In this document: one piece after another, positions 1 to 11,719 of the stretch | Layout of the letters: each line of letters starts with the position of its first letter | How positions within the stretch are numbered: position 1 is the stretch's first letter | Assembly (NCBI GenBank): GCA_026874595.1 | Contig: CM049316.1 | Location: 62,481,176 to 62,545,175, forward strand | Direction of reading: 5' to 3' | Source: Sipunculus nudus | Taxonomy: Eukaryota > Annelida > Sipuncula > Golfingiida > Sipunculidae | Length of the DNA stretch: 64,000 nt | Made by a program: the position numbers and the translations under genes | The notes under the pieces: model-generated | Seen by the model: the letters and a program-made list of their open reading frames with translations, nothing else | Databases searched by the model: none | Told to the model about the DNA's origin: nothing

Positions 1-1005
1 TAGCCTATTACGAACCACACTATATAATATAGCATCTGCATGGAGTTCCAAAGCTGTCTTCAAATAATTAGGAAAGTATGCTTAATTGCTCGGAAGTAAG
101 GGCGAATAAGGTTCCTTGTATATAAGTCATGCATATAGGCTTATATAGTTCCATTTCAAATATTCTAAAATGCGCAAACATTTAATCTGCGTTTGGCAGG
201 AAATCATGCGTTTATCAGACCGCCGGCGATAACAATGTTTCAACGACAATTCAACATCCTTAAAGGGACCTTATTCTCATACCAGACACGTTTAAAAAAC
301 ATGAAATATGGTATGTTCTCCTTAAGATATTATGGTTTATCTGCAAAAACTTCTTTAAAAACCTTTTGCATACTCCTGTATACCCAAGTGGAATATAACT
401 TGCACCATGCATGCAGTGGCGCAAAAACATTCACGTAGCAGGAACGAAACCGCAACTTCACACATCAAGCTTTTTTCAAGCTTCCAACCGCGGTGTTTCT
501 TCTGTGTTTCTTCTTTCATATTTTTTCTCCTTCATTGCGCAAGATCGTACCTCTGGTCGCACAGTCTTTTAAAGATAACAAACACACATGGACTGTGTTT
601 ACTCACACAGAGAACCAAAACAACATATAAAACAGTCCACTAGGGGAAAGAAAATCCCGATGCAGGGATGGTCTTTCTGGGAAACATAGGCCTATCTTCA
701 CCCACACTTCCCGAATAGCATAGCTAATAAAAATTCAATTTTATTAAAGGAAAACCTAGTACGCACGACTAGCATAACAAACCCAACACTGTTAAAACAC
801 TGTACAATGTTATGCATTGCTTGATATATATAATGCCCGAGGGGTCAAGTCGAGTGCTTATCATATAAATACACTCGTATTTTCCGATATAACATTGATG
901 TATTGGTTTCAGTGAACACTGACTGTTTAATGACAATCTCGTTTTTTGACAGTATTGATCCCTTGTATGAACCAATTGGTTCCTCCGATTCCTAGTTAGA
1001 TCCAT
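1..1005. other. AT-rich non-coding stretch
   Basis: No convincing gene, repeat or RNA was recognised. The short open frames here have no recognisable motif and no flanking splice or promoter context. Confidence 0.5.
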
Positions 1006-1660
1006 ATGACCCATGTGAGAGAGTTTAGGGGGCGCGGCCATATTATAAAAAAAAAATCATTAAATAAAAGTATTATATTAATCAGCTCTGATTTCGGCAA
1101 CAGAAATTTAGGGATTGATAACAAGCCGACTAAATATACTCTTGCTTATGTCTTTAATGTTTATATTCCACCATCATCTCACAGAAATCCGGAATTCAAA
1201 CAGCTGACTGAACAGCTAGGTTACATATATAAAGAGTACAGCTGTGAAGGTATTATAATTATTATGATAATATAACCAGTATATTAGTAAAAGACTCCAA
1301 GTAGTTAATCCAGCTGTGCCAAAACGCACATATAATAGAATTTTGAAGACATAATGGAAAACCATGCATGTGCAAAGACTCATACGACGAGATGCACACA
1401 GAAGGACAATAATATGCGCTCCTTGGTCAGTGTGGTCATGGCCAGAGGAAACTCCTACAAATCTTCCATTTCTTATAGGTTCTTATAGGGAAGCAAAACG
1501 TAAAGTTCGTGTTAGCATGAGAAGATTATGTGACTCAGCCGAGCGAGATTTATTCTAAGAGGTTGACCCAGCAAAGAATATCGATATTAACAGGTTTTGG
1601 TTTTCTTTCAAAGAATAGAAACAAAAAGCACGGAATTCCAGACGAGATGGAGTTTATTTC
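1006..1660 (+). pseudogene. LINE ORF2 remnant: endonuclease and linker part
   Basis: Decayed N-terminal half of a non-LTR retrotransposon ORF2. Around 1054-1265 the translation resembles the core of an APE-type endonuclease: a KKSL segment, then FNVYIPPSSH, then a spacer and EGIIIIM. Around 1480-1660 it resembles the basic linker between endonuclease and reverse transcriptase, with YREAKRKVRVSMRRLC followed by FWFSFK, RNKKHGIPDE and MEF. Stops and frameshifts separate the blocks, so no protein is made. The linker stops abruptly near 1660. A colinear continuation (GKTLKDPNAI) resumes near 3266, after a second LINE fragment. I infer one original element split by an insertion. The LINE clade cannot be fixed by eye. 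Confidence 0.65.
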
Positions 1661-3262
1661 TCCGTAAAATATCTGGGTCAGACTACAGAACAGACATTAT
1701 CAGGAAATATAACTAGAATTGAAGTTATTTCAAAATGCAGCAACAGATTAAAATTCATGTATAGATATGGAGGAACGTTAAATGAAAAAAACTAGAAAAA
1801 AATCTATGTTCAAAATACTATGTCACTTTGATTATGCATGTAGTGACTGGTATTATGCTTTAACAAAAACCTTGAAAGGAAAGCTACAAATTTGTCAAAA
1901 TAAAATAGTCAGATTTAGAATGAATAGTGATAACAGATTACACATTGGTTCTCAAGAAGTAAAAAGAATGGGATGGCTAAAAGTAGGAAACAGAACACCT
2001 CAGTTGAATTTGAATCATATGTATAAGATTGTGCATAATGTAGCTCCAGTGTACTTACAACAGCAATTTAATTATTATGAAAGGATCCATTCTCATTACA
2101 CAAGGAAACGTATATACGCCTATACATTACTGAGAGTAGGTTCAGTTGGTACTAGAACATTCCTGTGGACTGGAATGAAATTTTGGAATGATTTACCAAT
2201 GAATATTCAGTCAAGTAACTCTTACAGTAGTTTTAAAAAGTTGGTAAAACTACATCTTATATATATGGAAAGTACACAGAAACATGAAAAGAATGATCAC
2301 ATATTAGTAAATACAGGATATAGAGTTCTTAATTTTTATTATTTTATAGATGTATGGAATCACTTAAAATAATACACTCATTACCTATAATGTTTTATAA
2401 AATAATTGGGATAAGACCATTTCCAGTCGTGTAGTATGTAAAATTGTATATTATATGTAATATTGTAAATTTTAGTCATAAATTGGTTAAATGTACTGCC
2501 ACCTCTGTCTATGATTGCACAAAGTTTTGTCATTTATTTTGGAAAATGCACTGCAATTATATGTAATATTGTAATTTTTAGTCATTTATTGGTTTAATGT
2601 ACTTCTAGCTAAAATCTGTTATAGCGATTACTTTTTCACTTTTTAGTCACATGTTTTGTAAATGAATTATGTGATATAATGATTTCTAGTCATATATTAT
2701 GTTAATACTCTGCCATTTTTATCTGTGATTTAAAATTTCTAATCATATATCCTATTGAATGTATTTTTAGCAGAATCTGTGATAACGAATACTTTTTTTC
2801 TTTATGTCACATGTTTTGTAAATGTATTTTGAGATCAAACTGTGATATAATGATTTCTAGTCATATATTATGTTTATTAAGCTGCCAATTTTATCTGTGA
2901 TTACACATTGTAAATGTATTCTGAGATACAACTGTGATATAATGAATGACTTCTAGTCATACATTATGTTAATAATCTGCCAATTTAAGCTGGATTGTGT
3001 AAACAATTTTTTGGTTAAACTACTATCTGGTAATTCTATGTAATTTGTCATTTTCAACTAAGAAAAACATATTTATATATCCTGTATTTTATATTTTGTA
3101 TTGGTACATACTTTGCTGCTTTATCTTGACCACCAGGACCACAATGGAAATAAGTTTTAAAACTTGTTAGTGCTATCCTTGGTGTATGTCAGGATATCGT
3201 GTTTTATTGTAAATGCATGTAACTGATTGCCAGAATGAAATCAATCAATCAATCAATTCATG
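1661..3262 (+). mobile_element. 5'-truncated LINE inserted into an older LINE, with 3' UTR and tail
   Basis: This fragment starts in the reverse transcriptase thumb region (KYLGQTTEQTLSGN, then RLKFMYRYGG). It continues through a one-base frameshift at the A-run near 1786 into the C-terminal ORF at 1782-2372. Downstream is about 870 bp of AT-rich 3' UTR with degenerate internal repeats (motifs like GTGATATAATGATTTCTAGT at about 2660, 2840 and 2930). It ends in an (AATC)n tail at about 3238-3257, a typical simple-repeat 3' end for CR1/Jockey-like LINEs. A target-site duplication was not obvious. Structure and order are seen; the nesting is inference. Confidence 0.65.
1782..2372 (+). pseudogene. 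LINE ORF2 C-terminal domain
   Basis: Open frame of 196 codons corresponding to the region downstream of the reverse transcriptase palm in non-LTR elements. Recognisable blocks are CHFDYACSDWYYAL near residues 14-27, LKGKLQICQNKIVRF at about 31-45, LNHMYKIVHNVAPVYL at about 77-92, YTRKR at about 105-109 and FWNDLP near 133-138. These blocks are characteristic of the C-terminal part of invertebrate CR1/Jockey-like ORF2 proteins. The catalytic YADD motif is absent because the copy is 5'-truncated. The first ATG is not a true start; the frame enters from the thumb region after a frameshift. It is a dead fragment. Confidence 0.7.
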
Positions 3263-4230
3263 CATGGTAAAACTTTGAAAGACCCTAATGCTATTGTTGC
3301 AGCTTGTTGTGAACATTTCTATGCCTTCTATTCAAAAGACGTTTCAGAAAAGCTTGACAGCAAGCATTAACGCTTTATTTTCGAAGTCTATATTCAAATC
3401 ACTGATATTTCTCGATCAACCTCTAATGTTTTTATTGACACTGATATATCAGACAGAAATAGAAAAGCCATAAAAGATCTAAAATACAGAAGCCTTCCGG
3501 ATCAGATAAAGTTATGAACAAACAACTTGTATCTTTGGTGGCGAACCTTTGATCTCGCATCAAATGCATTTATTTAAATGTATATTTAAGATAAAAGATT
3601 TACCATCTCAGATAAATCAAGTGCTTATTGTTCAAATACAAAAAGGTAATCTCAAAACGCAATAGAACCCAGAAAAGTATCGCGGTATAATTTATTCTAT
3701 TTATAAATTATTTGAAAAAAAAAGTTTTACTAGACAGTATTGTGAGATGATTTTCTTTAAGCGATATTAAAATTTATTACCCATGTCAGTCTGCTTATCA
3801 AAAAGGCTGATCAGCAGCCAATGCGTCATTTGTACTTTAATGAAGCATACTTCATCATATCGACAATGGTTCCAATGTGTATGGCTGTTTTTTAGATAGT
3901 CGCAAAGCATTCGATACAGTTTGGCAGGATGGTCTGTTTTAAAACCGGTAACAATGAGAAAATTTGGCGAATCTTCATGCAAATATTCTTATATAAAAAC
4001 CCAAAGCTCTGTTCTATATGATGGTATCATTAGCAAAAATATTGACATCCTACAATCTGTTCGTCAATGGTAAGAACGATATTCCCCTTCTTGCACATGA
4101 ACATGTAGTTAATGTACATCAACCATTTGCCCAAAACATTAGCAAACCACTGTACGAAAGTGGGAAATATTACCACTATATGGAGTCTTAGCAATGGCTG
4201 ATGATATCACTCGATCCGCTATTCACCCCC
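3263..4230 (+). pseudogene. LINE ORF2 remnant: linker and reverse transcriptase
   Basis: Badly decayed reverse transcriptase from a non-LTR element. In order on the + strand I read a pre-RT block (GKTLKDPNAI, then EHFYAFYSKDVSEKLD, about 3268-3355), then DISDRNRKAIKDLKYRSLP (about 3441-3500). RT motif 2, VYGCFLDSRKAFDTVWQDG, lies in 3856-3942. A block resembling DGIISKNIDILQSVRQ is near 4021-4070, and a catalytic-motif remnant MADDI is at 4194-4208. Frames change repeatedly and stops interrupt, so it is non-functional. It plausibly continues the element beginning at 1006 and resumes after the inserted LINE that ends near 3262. Confidence 0.7.
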
Positions 4231-4345
4231 TTCCTTTCATAATATGATTACAGCTGCCGTTATGGGTTTCAAAGGGACTAAATCCCTTCAGAAAAGCTAA
4301 TGTATAAAAAGGCAGAACTATTGAGCAACTTGAAAGATGCAGTTA

Positions 4346-4618
4346 GGGTGCTTTTCCATGTGCGCGGCAGAAACTGCCGCGCGTCAAACGCATGCGTTTG
4401 CCGCGCGGCCAGTCCTTTTCCATGTGAGCGTTTTGTATGCGTTTGCCGCGCGGCAATCGCATGCCTTCCTGACACAACAGAACCAGTTGTGTCAGGAAGG
4501 CATGCGATTGCCGCGCGACAAACGCATACAAAACGCTCACATGGAAAAGGACTGGCCGCGCGGCTAACGCATGCGTTTGACGCGCGGCAGTTTCTGCCGC
4601 GCACATGGAAAAGCACCC
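4346..4618. mobile_element. GC-rich near-perfect hairpin MITE flanked by TTA
   Basis: The left arm 4346-4478 and right arm 4486-4618 are reverse complements. I count two mismatches in 133 bp, around a 7-nt loop (AGAACCA). The termini are GGGTGC and GCACCC, with TTA on both sides (4343-4345 and 4619-4621). A TTA target duplication suits PIF/Harbinger-type MITEs. The arms are built from palindromic modules such as GCCGCGCGGC and GCATGC and are rich in CpG, in sharp contrast with the AT-rich surroundings. Overlapping open frames on both strands are by-products of the symmetry. Near-identity of the arms suggests a recent insertion. Confidence 0.8.
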
Positions 4619-4792
4619 TTAGAGAGAACCAATCTATTTTGTATAAAACTGTCCCAAACTTTTGGCACCAGGGTTCAGAGCGATGGCCTATATGGCTCTT
4701 GCATTTTCACTGATATAGTAGCTGACGTTAGTTTTCTTCAACAGATTTAATAAATCTTCAAAATATATACTCGCCTCAATATGACATCACCC
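4619..4792. repeat. 174-bp direct duplication, copy 1
   Basis: The segment from TTAGAGAGAACC to GACATCACC is repeated base for base at 5152-5325 as far as I can read. Each copy directly follows a GCACCC-ended hairpin element. The offset is 533 bp. It marks a recent tandem duplication of hairpin plus flank, or an assembly artefact. Confidence 0.85.
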
Positions 4793-4796
4793 CTAA

Positions 4797-5151
4797 GGGT
4801 GCTTTTCCATGTACGCGTTTTGCAAGCGTTTGCCGCGCGGCTGCCGCGCGGCGAAAATCCAACCAGTTAAAAAGTCATGTGCTATTTCCATGTATGCGAT
4901 TGCCGCGCGGCAAACGCACGCGTCAGTTTTTGAATCCAGCAGTGCTGGATTTCTGCGTTTGCCGCGCGGCAAACGCATGGGAATTCCGCCTTGATGACGT
5001 CACATTTGGGGGTTTCCCCGTACTCGTGTGTTTAAGTCCGTTCAGTTGTGTCAGGAAGGCATGCGATTGCCGCGCGACAAACGCATACAAAACGCTCACA
5101 TGGAAAAGGACTGGCCGCGCGGCTAACGCATGCTCACATGGAAAAGCACCC
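4797..5151. mobile_element. Rearranged relative of the GC-rich hairpin element
   Basis: Termini are again GGGTGC and GCACCC, flanked by TAA (4794-4796) and TTA (5152-5154). The right part (about 5045-5151) matches the right arm of the 4346-4618 hairpin but lacks about 35 bp near 5131. The left part is different and carries several TTTGCCGCGCGGCAAA-type palindromes (about 4905-4915 and 4955-4975). A CRE-like TGACGTCA lies at 4995-5002. It reads as a chimera or a duplicated and partly deleted family member. Confidence 0.65.
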
Positions 5152-5325
5152 TTAGAGAGAACCAATCTATTTTGTATAAAACTGTCCCAAACTTTTGGCA
5201 CCAGGGTTCAGAGCGATGGCCTATATGGCTCTTGCATTTTCACTGATATAGTAGCTGACGTTAGTTTTCTTCAACAGATTTAATAAATCTTCAAAATATA
5301 TACTCGCCTCAATATGACATCACCT
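5152..5325. repeat. 174-bp direct duplication, copy 2
   Basis: Identical to 4619-4792 by eye. The sequence diverges immediately after the shared GACATCACC. Confidence 0.85.
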
Positions 5326-5332
5326 CTGACAC

Positions 5333-5525
5333 GGGCGGATCCAGGATTTAGCAAAAGGAGGGTCCAGGCTCCAGCCCAGGAGGACTATTGGCAATTTGAC
5401 AAAACTAAAAAAAGGTCTCCAGGTCCAGAAAAGGGGGGCTCAAGGCCGCTTAAATTAGTCTGAAACCATAAAAAAAAGGTTCCGGTTGAAGAAAAAAGGG
5501 GGCGGGGTCCTGGACCCACCTCTAA
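5333..5525. repeat. Dispersed repeat starting GGCGGATCCAGGATTT
   Basis: Related to 18,765-18,960. Both start with GGATCCAGGATTT and share the order GGTCCAGG, GGTCTCCAGG or GATCCCCAGGTC, GGCCTGAAA-like and AAAAAAGGTT, with G-rich ends. A GGTCCTGGACCC palindrome lies near 5506. It is probably a non-autonomous DNA transposon or short retroposon; the family is unassigned. Confidence 0.55.
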
Positions 5526-5530
5526 ATCTA

Positions 5531-6070
5531 CTTAGACTGCCTCAGCCTTCAAACACGTGAGACAGGAATTCAATCACTAGTGGCGCGATAGATGGCGTTC
5601 CTGTGCACGTATACAGAGGTTTTCATCATTCACTTTACTGGCAAATATTCATTCCACCCCAACGTCTGAAATCTGAATGAAAGCTCCCGCAAGCCCGAAT
5701 CAATACTGCGCGCTCTGAAGCAAAACAGCCCTGTTCTGTGAAAGCAAAGTAGACGGCACGCTATATTGGGTGAGTATTTTGCATACTTTTCAAACAGATC
5801 GATTAATCATTAATTGCCGCTATGTCACTGAAACTGTGGGGTGTTAATAAGCGTAGCCTACTTCTGTAAACGAATGGAACTTGGTTTCCAGGAACTTCCC
5901 ACCGCTGCTGTTCCAGTACTGCCAGTATTACAGTAGCCCACGACCGCCCACGGTAGCTCCCACTAATGCTCGGTAACTAGAGTACTGGCATTGATATATG
6001 AATCTGTGTGCCGTCCCGACGGACCTTACGGCGTCTCGCCGGCCGTACGTCAATGAACAGCTAAGATATC
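5531..6070 (+). promoter_or_regulatory. Possible CpG-richer promoter and non-coding first exon
   Basis: This stretch is visibly richer in CpG than its flanks, for example around 5583-5600, 5720-5770 and 6010-6050. A donor-like GTGAGT begins at 5770 after CACGCTATATTGG. This could be a 5' untranslated exon of a gene with a long first intron. There is no TATA box and no coding exon that I can join to it, so the call is tentative. Confidence 0.25.
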
Positions 6071-7105
6071 TGAAGCACAATTATGTGCTGCTTCTCGGAG
6101 ATCATCGATTATAATTATGAGGCACAGCATGTGCCAGTAACACTTACAATGCGTGGGTGTAATAGAGAAAGACCATAACTAAAATAAAATCTAAAAGCCA
6201 GTCTGACAAAGATTGGTAACAGAGGTTTTCCAGACATGGTCAATAATGTCTTTTGTTTAGGATATCTAGAACTTCATATATATATTGTCTTATTATTCTT
6301 CGGAATACCCTGTCCGGGCAGAACTGACCATTCATTATTGACCACAAGACACGGACTAAGATATTGCTATGCCATGGTAAATCTAAATGCAGAATGAGAT
6401 TTTCTGTCAATATGAATATGATTGACTGATGCAGCAATCTTGAGTCTTTACTGTTCAGTTTTCTTTGGCCAACTTTCAGCTATAGCCAGCCTGCCTTTCT
6501 TGCATTTAACTTGTTTTGTGTGTGGCTGTATGTTGAATGAAATGACACCTTTCAATAAATGAGTGCAAATAAAACCTTTAATTAGCCCAAATAACTTTTT
6601 TTGATAGACCCTTTGAACCTTAAAAACTAAAAAAAAATGCCAAATTGTAATATCCTTATAAATTATTACCTTTTTAAACTTTTGTGAGGAATTCTGTATT
6701 TTGTTAGTTCATTTGCTGAAGACAATTTGATTGTTTCAGTTAAAATTTTATATCTAAGAAAAAATGCTGGATTCTTGGTCTAGAATATATTTTCCATGTC
6801 TTCTAATGCAGCCATAAACTGGGTTTAAATTGGGAATTTTAAATTTGTCAAGTTTAAAAATAAGATTATTAGAATGATGGAAACTTGCAAATTTCACCTA
6901 AATATAGCATTTCATTTTTTTATGTTTTGAAACAGAAAAGTATATTACATATAATAAATCTGCATATTAATTATGTTAATGATATGCAAATTTTTGATTG
7001 TGAAGAAGCAATATATATGTAATTATATTTCTGTAGTTTTGCAAATTGCAAATACCTATAGAATAGACAAATAATTGGTCAGATGAAAAGACCAGCTGCA
7101 TAGGA
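6071..7105. other. AT-rich non-coding stretch
   Basis: No supported gene or repeat; A/T runs and short inverted motifs only. Confidence 0.5.
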
Positions 7106-7410
7106 GTAAATGAACAAACACCTCTTAAATGCTGAGAACCGGAAACCCCTGGCCAAGGTCAACCACAGGGTCCTGCCCCAGGACCAGATTCTGTGCCTCT
7201 CTGGCACCAAAACTCCAGAAACCCCGGGCTATGGCGTGTCCTCCTCCCCATCCACTGATTGGCTCATCCTTAAGACCAGGATACCTTTCTATCCTAGAAA
7301 TCAGGGAAAACCTAGAAAAAAGTATCCCTTTATCTGTCATAAAAAGTCATGGAATTTGAAAAAAAAATGCCTCAAATTAGAGGAAAGTCAGGAAAATGAT
7401 TGACCCACGA
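7106..7410. other. Short GC-richer segment with opposing open frames
   Basis: About 300 bp of more balanced composition with open frames on both strands (97 codons at 7110-7403 +, 71 codons at 7125-7340 -). Neither has a recognisable motif, splice context or codon pattern. The text around 7300-7400 (tracts such as AAAAGTCATGGAATTTGA) looks like a dispersed repeat. Unassigned. Confidence 0.3.
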
Positions 7411-9629
7411 GGCGCATATTCACCAGCTATTGGCTGTGGTGGCTTATATTTGTCATATTGTATGCTAGTGTACTTTATATAATAAATACTACTATTATAT
7501 TGGTTTTAACATGTTTAGTGCATCTGCTGTTCACTGTAAGATTATTATTGATGCATCAGACTGGAAATTAGTCAAAATGACTGGAACTCATGTTTGCTTT
7601 AAATGGGGTTAAGTATTCTGTATATAAATGGTTCATCTGTGCATGAATGTTGGATATTAACCAAAGGCTTTAATAGAGGAAATTATGTTAAACTTACTTA
7701 ACAATTTGTGTGCACTAGACTCCATTTAAATAAAAAATACAGAATAATTTAATTTTAGTTACCATGAAAACTTAACAATACAGTTTGGTTAAAGACATCT
7801 TGCTGTGTAAAAACTCTGATGTCAATTAACGTATTATTAAATGAATAAAACACAAGATAGTAATGCCTGTGATGACAGTCAACCCTACCAACCAGTGGCT
7901 GTCTGGCTTGCAGCTACCCATGAATACATGACTCATTAAACATTTATATTGGACTGGTAAGTATTAATTCTGTAGTGAATGTACTGCAATTGTCATCCAT
8001 CTTTTTACATTGGTGTTGTGGTAAATCACTGTTAATCAGAACATTAGGCTATGAGTGATTATTTAACACAAAAGAATACATGTGAACTCACAAACCTAAC
8101 TGAAATTCTGTCTTTATGGTAATGAGTCATTTCCTGTATCACATGCAAGTTTGCTTTCATCCAGTAACCCATGCAAGTCATGCTTAAATTCATTCAGTCA
8201 GAAATTCAGCAAGCATACATTGGAATTTATGATGAGTTCAAACAAAATTGTTCTTGCACATGGTAGGTGTAGTTAGAATGTATCATAAACGGCTAACAGT
8301 TGGTCTGCTTTATATCAACTGATAGTGTACTTTTAGGCCATGAGGGATGTGAAAAATGATGATATATTTGCCTCCTGACAGTGCAGTGCAGTCCTCAGTC
8401 CAAGATGTAAAGGCACTCTGACACTCTGAGGGTCGAGCACTAGTTTGCTATAGGGGTCAGCTAAGCACCTTGCAACTAACATTTTCGTTAGCTAATATTT
8501 AATGTTTCAGTCCTGCCTGAAATACATTGTAGCAGCATATAATAAGGATTACTGCCTGTGGTGAGACAGTAAATTAACAGTCATAATACATGCAGTGAGT
8601 CCTTTGTTGGAAGGGGAGATTATATACTAGGGATTTATTTTTAGATCATCATGAGGCTATTTTTGGTGATTACAAGCTTGGATACTTGTAATGAACTACT
8701 CATATTTTATGAGTGTTCAAGAAATTCACTCTTTCTATATCACCTTGTGGTTTGTGTGATAGTCGATATTTGAAGGTTTACAACATAATTCTGCAGGGAT
8801 GGGATTTAAACTTGTGATATAAAGTATTTAGGTTGGATTGACTACAAACAGCTTCAACAAAAGTTTCTAATCAGTGTTTTTTTCATCTCTTTTGAATCCC
8901 CTTTCTTCTTTATTTGTGGAAGGTCCATTATCTATGTGAACAGAACAGCCTCATATAACATTATCCTGGATGGTATAAAAAACAAGAAAGAAGTAAGAGA
9001 CCACAACCTTCACTGTGATCTTAATCAAATTACTTGAGCAGTAACATATGAAATGTTTGTTGCCATTCAACAACTCTATTCACTAGCCAGCCCTATAAGA
9101 ATGGCTCTCAGTCTCAACGTCTGTTTTGAACTTATAGTGTAAAATTGCTGACTGACATTCAAAATAATCAAGGGTAAAACATGCTATTAAATTATACTGC
9201 TTCATTGTATATAACTTTTACAAGGTTGAAGCAGAGTGATCCTTAACTATGGTTTCAGTCTGTGTATACATAGTGCAAATAAGATAACAAAAATGTGACG
9301 TACTTTTAGATACTCTGACAGGCTCACTGTGGGGGCTGCAGAGGCTTGAGACCTATTGTGCATTCTGCCATATATCAGTAAAACCTTAATTAAAAGAGCT
9401 GCTAACAGCTCCTGGTAATAATGTCCATCAGCCTATGATGATTTAATGAACCAGATATAATAATATTTATGGAAATTGGATGATATTCTGAGTCTGTCTT
9501 TATTAGTACTGCTTTATTAAAACTTCAGATTTATGGATGTGTTATATTTACTTCAGCATCAAACTGGTATTAGACTGTTCATTTTATTTTTCCAATATTT
9601 TTGTAGGCTATCAAATCTAATGTTTCTCC
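7411..9629. other. AT-rich non-coding stretch
   Basis: No supported gene, RNA or repeat structure recognised. Confidence 0.5.
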
Positions 9630-11509
9630 TTTTTTAGCGAACCTGTGAGCTTATGCAATGGTGCGGCGACGTCCATCGTGAGATGTGCGTTGTCTGTACG
9701 TTAACCATAGCTATCTCAAAAATGACAGGAGCTAGCATCACCAAATTTTTTAATAATAATCAGTCATCTGAAAAACTCTATTGGATTTTTTTTTTTTTTC
9801 TAACTGCATTTTCTTAGATTTTATAGGGTAAAAGCTAAAAAAGCTTTAAAAATCTTCTTCTCCGAAAATGTCCAGCCAAATTTTCCAATATTTAACAGAT
9901 ATGATCCCTGGAACAACTTCTCTCAAGTTTGTTCGAATGGTTCCAGTTCGGAGATTTTTGGCTGAGTTACAGGAGGTTGAACCTAGTCATATGTCCAAAA
10001 AAGTACACTAAAATTAAAATCTCAGAAACAGCTAGAGCTATAATCACCAAATTTTATACCAGTCTTTGTCACATATGTCATATCTGATTTTGAGGTATTG
10101 GTGGCGCCCTACATTGATGTGTTTTTTACAAGAGAAAATGTAATTTTAAACTCTTCTAGCTTATACACTGATTTATGATCAAACTGTTAAGCTGATTGGT
10201 TTCAACTTTACAAGAATTATTCTATGGTAGGGTTCTGCCAGTTTTATAAGAATAGATTGGGTAAATACAGTTTTAAAAAAGCATTGGTGCCAATTGAAAA
10301 AGGCTTTCTGTATTTGAAAACAGATTTTTCAACATGCTGAGTTTCAGCACCCAAGTCAAGAGGTCACTCAGTACAAACAGGTGGGGTCCAGACATCACAA
10401 TGGCAACTGACCTGGCTTGGGGGGGGGGGGGGGTTGTCTTGACACAGCATCTAGACGTCTAGACACAATGTTTAGATGCAGAATTCCCAGATTATTGGAA
10501 CTATATCTTTCAACTGTTTGAAAAAACTTGGTTTGCATTTTAAGCGAACCGGGTTTATCATCAGGTCACATGTGAACTGCTGCGCCCTCAATTTTGGTTG
10601 ACCTCTAACCTTTCCTTGCTGCCCAGCATCCATTTGTGCGTCTGTTTCCACACATAAACCTGCATATCTCGGTCACCTTTTGACCGATCAGGCTAAAAAT
10701 TTTGCACAAATGTAGCACTTTGATAGCTCTATAACAAACACTAAAAATGGTGGCGCACCTGCAACCATTGTTGCACAGCGTCCATCTGTTCATCTGCCTT
10801 GGGATAATGTCACTCATATCTCAGCAGTGGTTTGACTTATCCACCTGAAATTTTGCAGGTTTATACATCCTGGACAGCTTTCTTGTTTTTATGACAGGTG
10901 GCACCACCTACATTCACGTTTACCCTGCAGACATCCAAGCTCATATCTCGGGAACTGTTAGACCGATTGGGCTAAAATTTTGCATGTGTATGGATCTCAC
11001 ATAGCTCTTCATTATAGGCAAAACTGTTGGGGCCACCTGCAACCACTTATGCACAGCGTCCATCTGTTCACCTGCCTTGGGATAAAATCACTCATATCTT
11101 AGCAGTGGTTTGACTTATCCACCTGAAATTTTGCAGGTTTATACATTCTGGACAGGTTTCTCGATTTATTACAGGTGGCACCACCTACATTCATGTCTAC
11201 ACTGCAGACATCCATGCTTATATGCAACACACCTCACTCTGTTCACCTTGCCACTTAATCCATGCCTTACTTCACCTGTCCGAATCTGATTTCTGCGGAT
11301 ACACATAGTTGCTTGTTGACTACCCATATTCTAGATTTAAAATGTCCTAGTCTGAAACTTGCAGGTCCGAAAATGTCCATTTTGCTGAAATCATAATGAC
11401 TAAAGTAGATATGCAGGACTTAAAAGGATCAATATTAAATTTTAAAAATAAACCTCCATTCATACACCCAAACTTTGCACAGGTTCGCATTAGGCCTGTA
11501 GGCCTTGTT
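9630..11509 (+). mobile_element. Family C Helentron-like element, copy 1
   Basis: Begins TTTTTAGC and ends CCTTGTT. An 11-bp perfect subterminal inverted repeat is present: GCGAACCTGTG at 9637-9647 and CACAGGTTCGC at 11,478-11,488. The second arm is followed by a palindromic pair (AGGCCT-GT-AGGCCT, 11,492-11,505). Subterminal inverted repeats plus a 3' palindrome are known features of Helentron/HINE elements, which insert between T and T. The interior is non-coding, so the copy is non-autonomous. It matches 27,096-34,654 over most of its length and carries a family B Helitron fragment at about 10,556-11,334. A G-run lies at 10,419-10,433. Confidence 0.65.
10556..11334 (+). mobile_element. Family B Helitron fragment, 5'-truncated
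   Basis: Starts within the family B sequence at the equivalent of CACATGTGAACTG, carries two and a half internal repeat units (GCACAGCGTCCATCTGTTCA and ACAGGTGGCACCACCTACAT), and ends CTAG at 11,331-11,334. The 5' TC end is missing. It lies inside family C copy 1. Confidence 0.65.
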
Positions 11510-11719
11510 CTTTTTAGCGTATTGAGTAAATTAATGTTTCATGGTCTTTTTTCTTTTGGGACACCTTATAATTATCTGTACCTGCATCTCTCTAGTTTAC
11601 AAGTATTACCACAGCCAAGGTACACTTCTGAGTCCTGACACAGCAGTTATACACTGCAGTCAATCCAAATCTACTTCATTTAAACAGCTGCTTTGTATAG
11701 CAAATTTTTCCTTGGTTTT

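Noticed and set aside
1661-4230. A single LINE with an internal reverse transcriptase deletion
   Set aside because: The thumb and 3' UTR come before the linker and catalytic parts, which fits a nested insertion better than a simple deletion.
4278-5283. Six overlapping open frames of 61-137 codons on both strands rich in Arg, Ala and Cys
   Set aside because: They translate the same GC-rich palindromic modules in different frames; the strand symmetry explains them.
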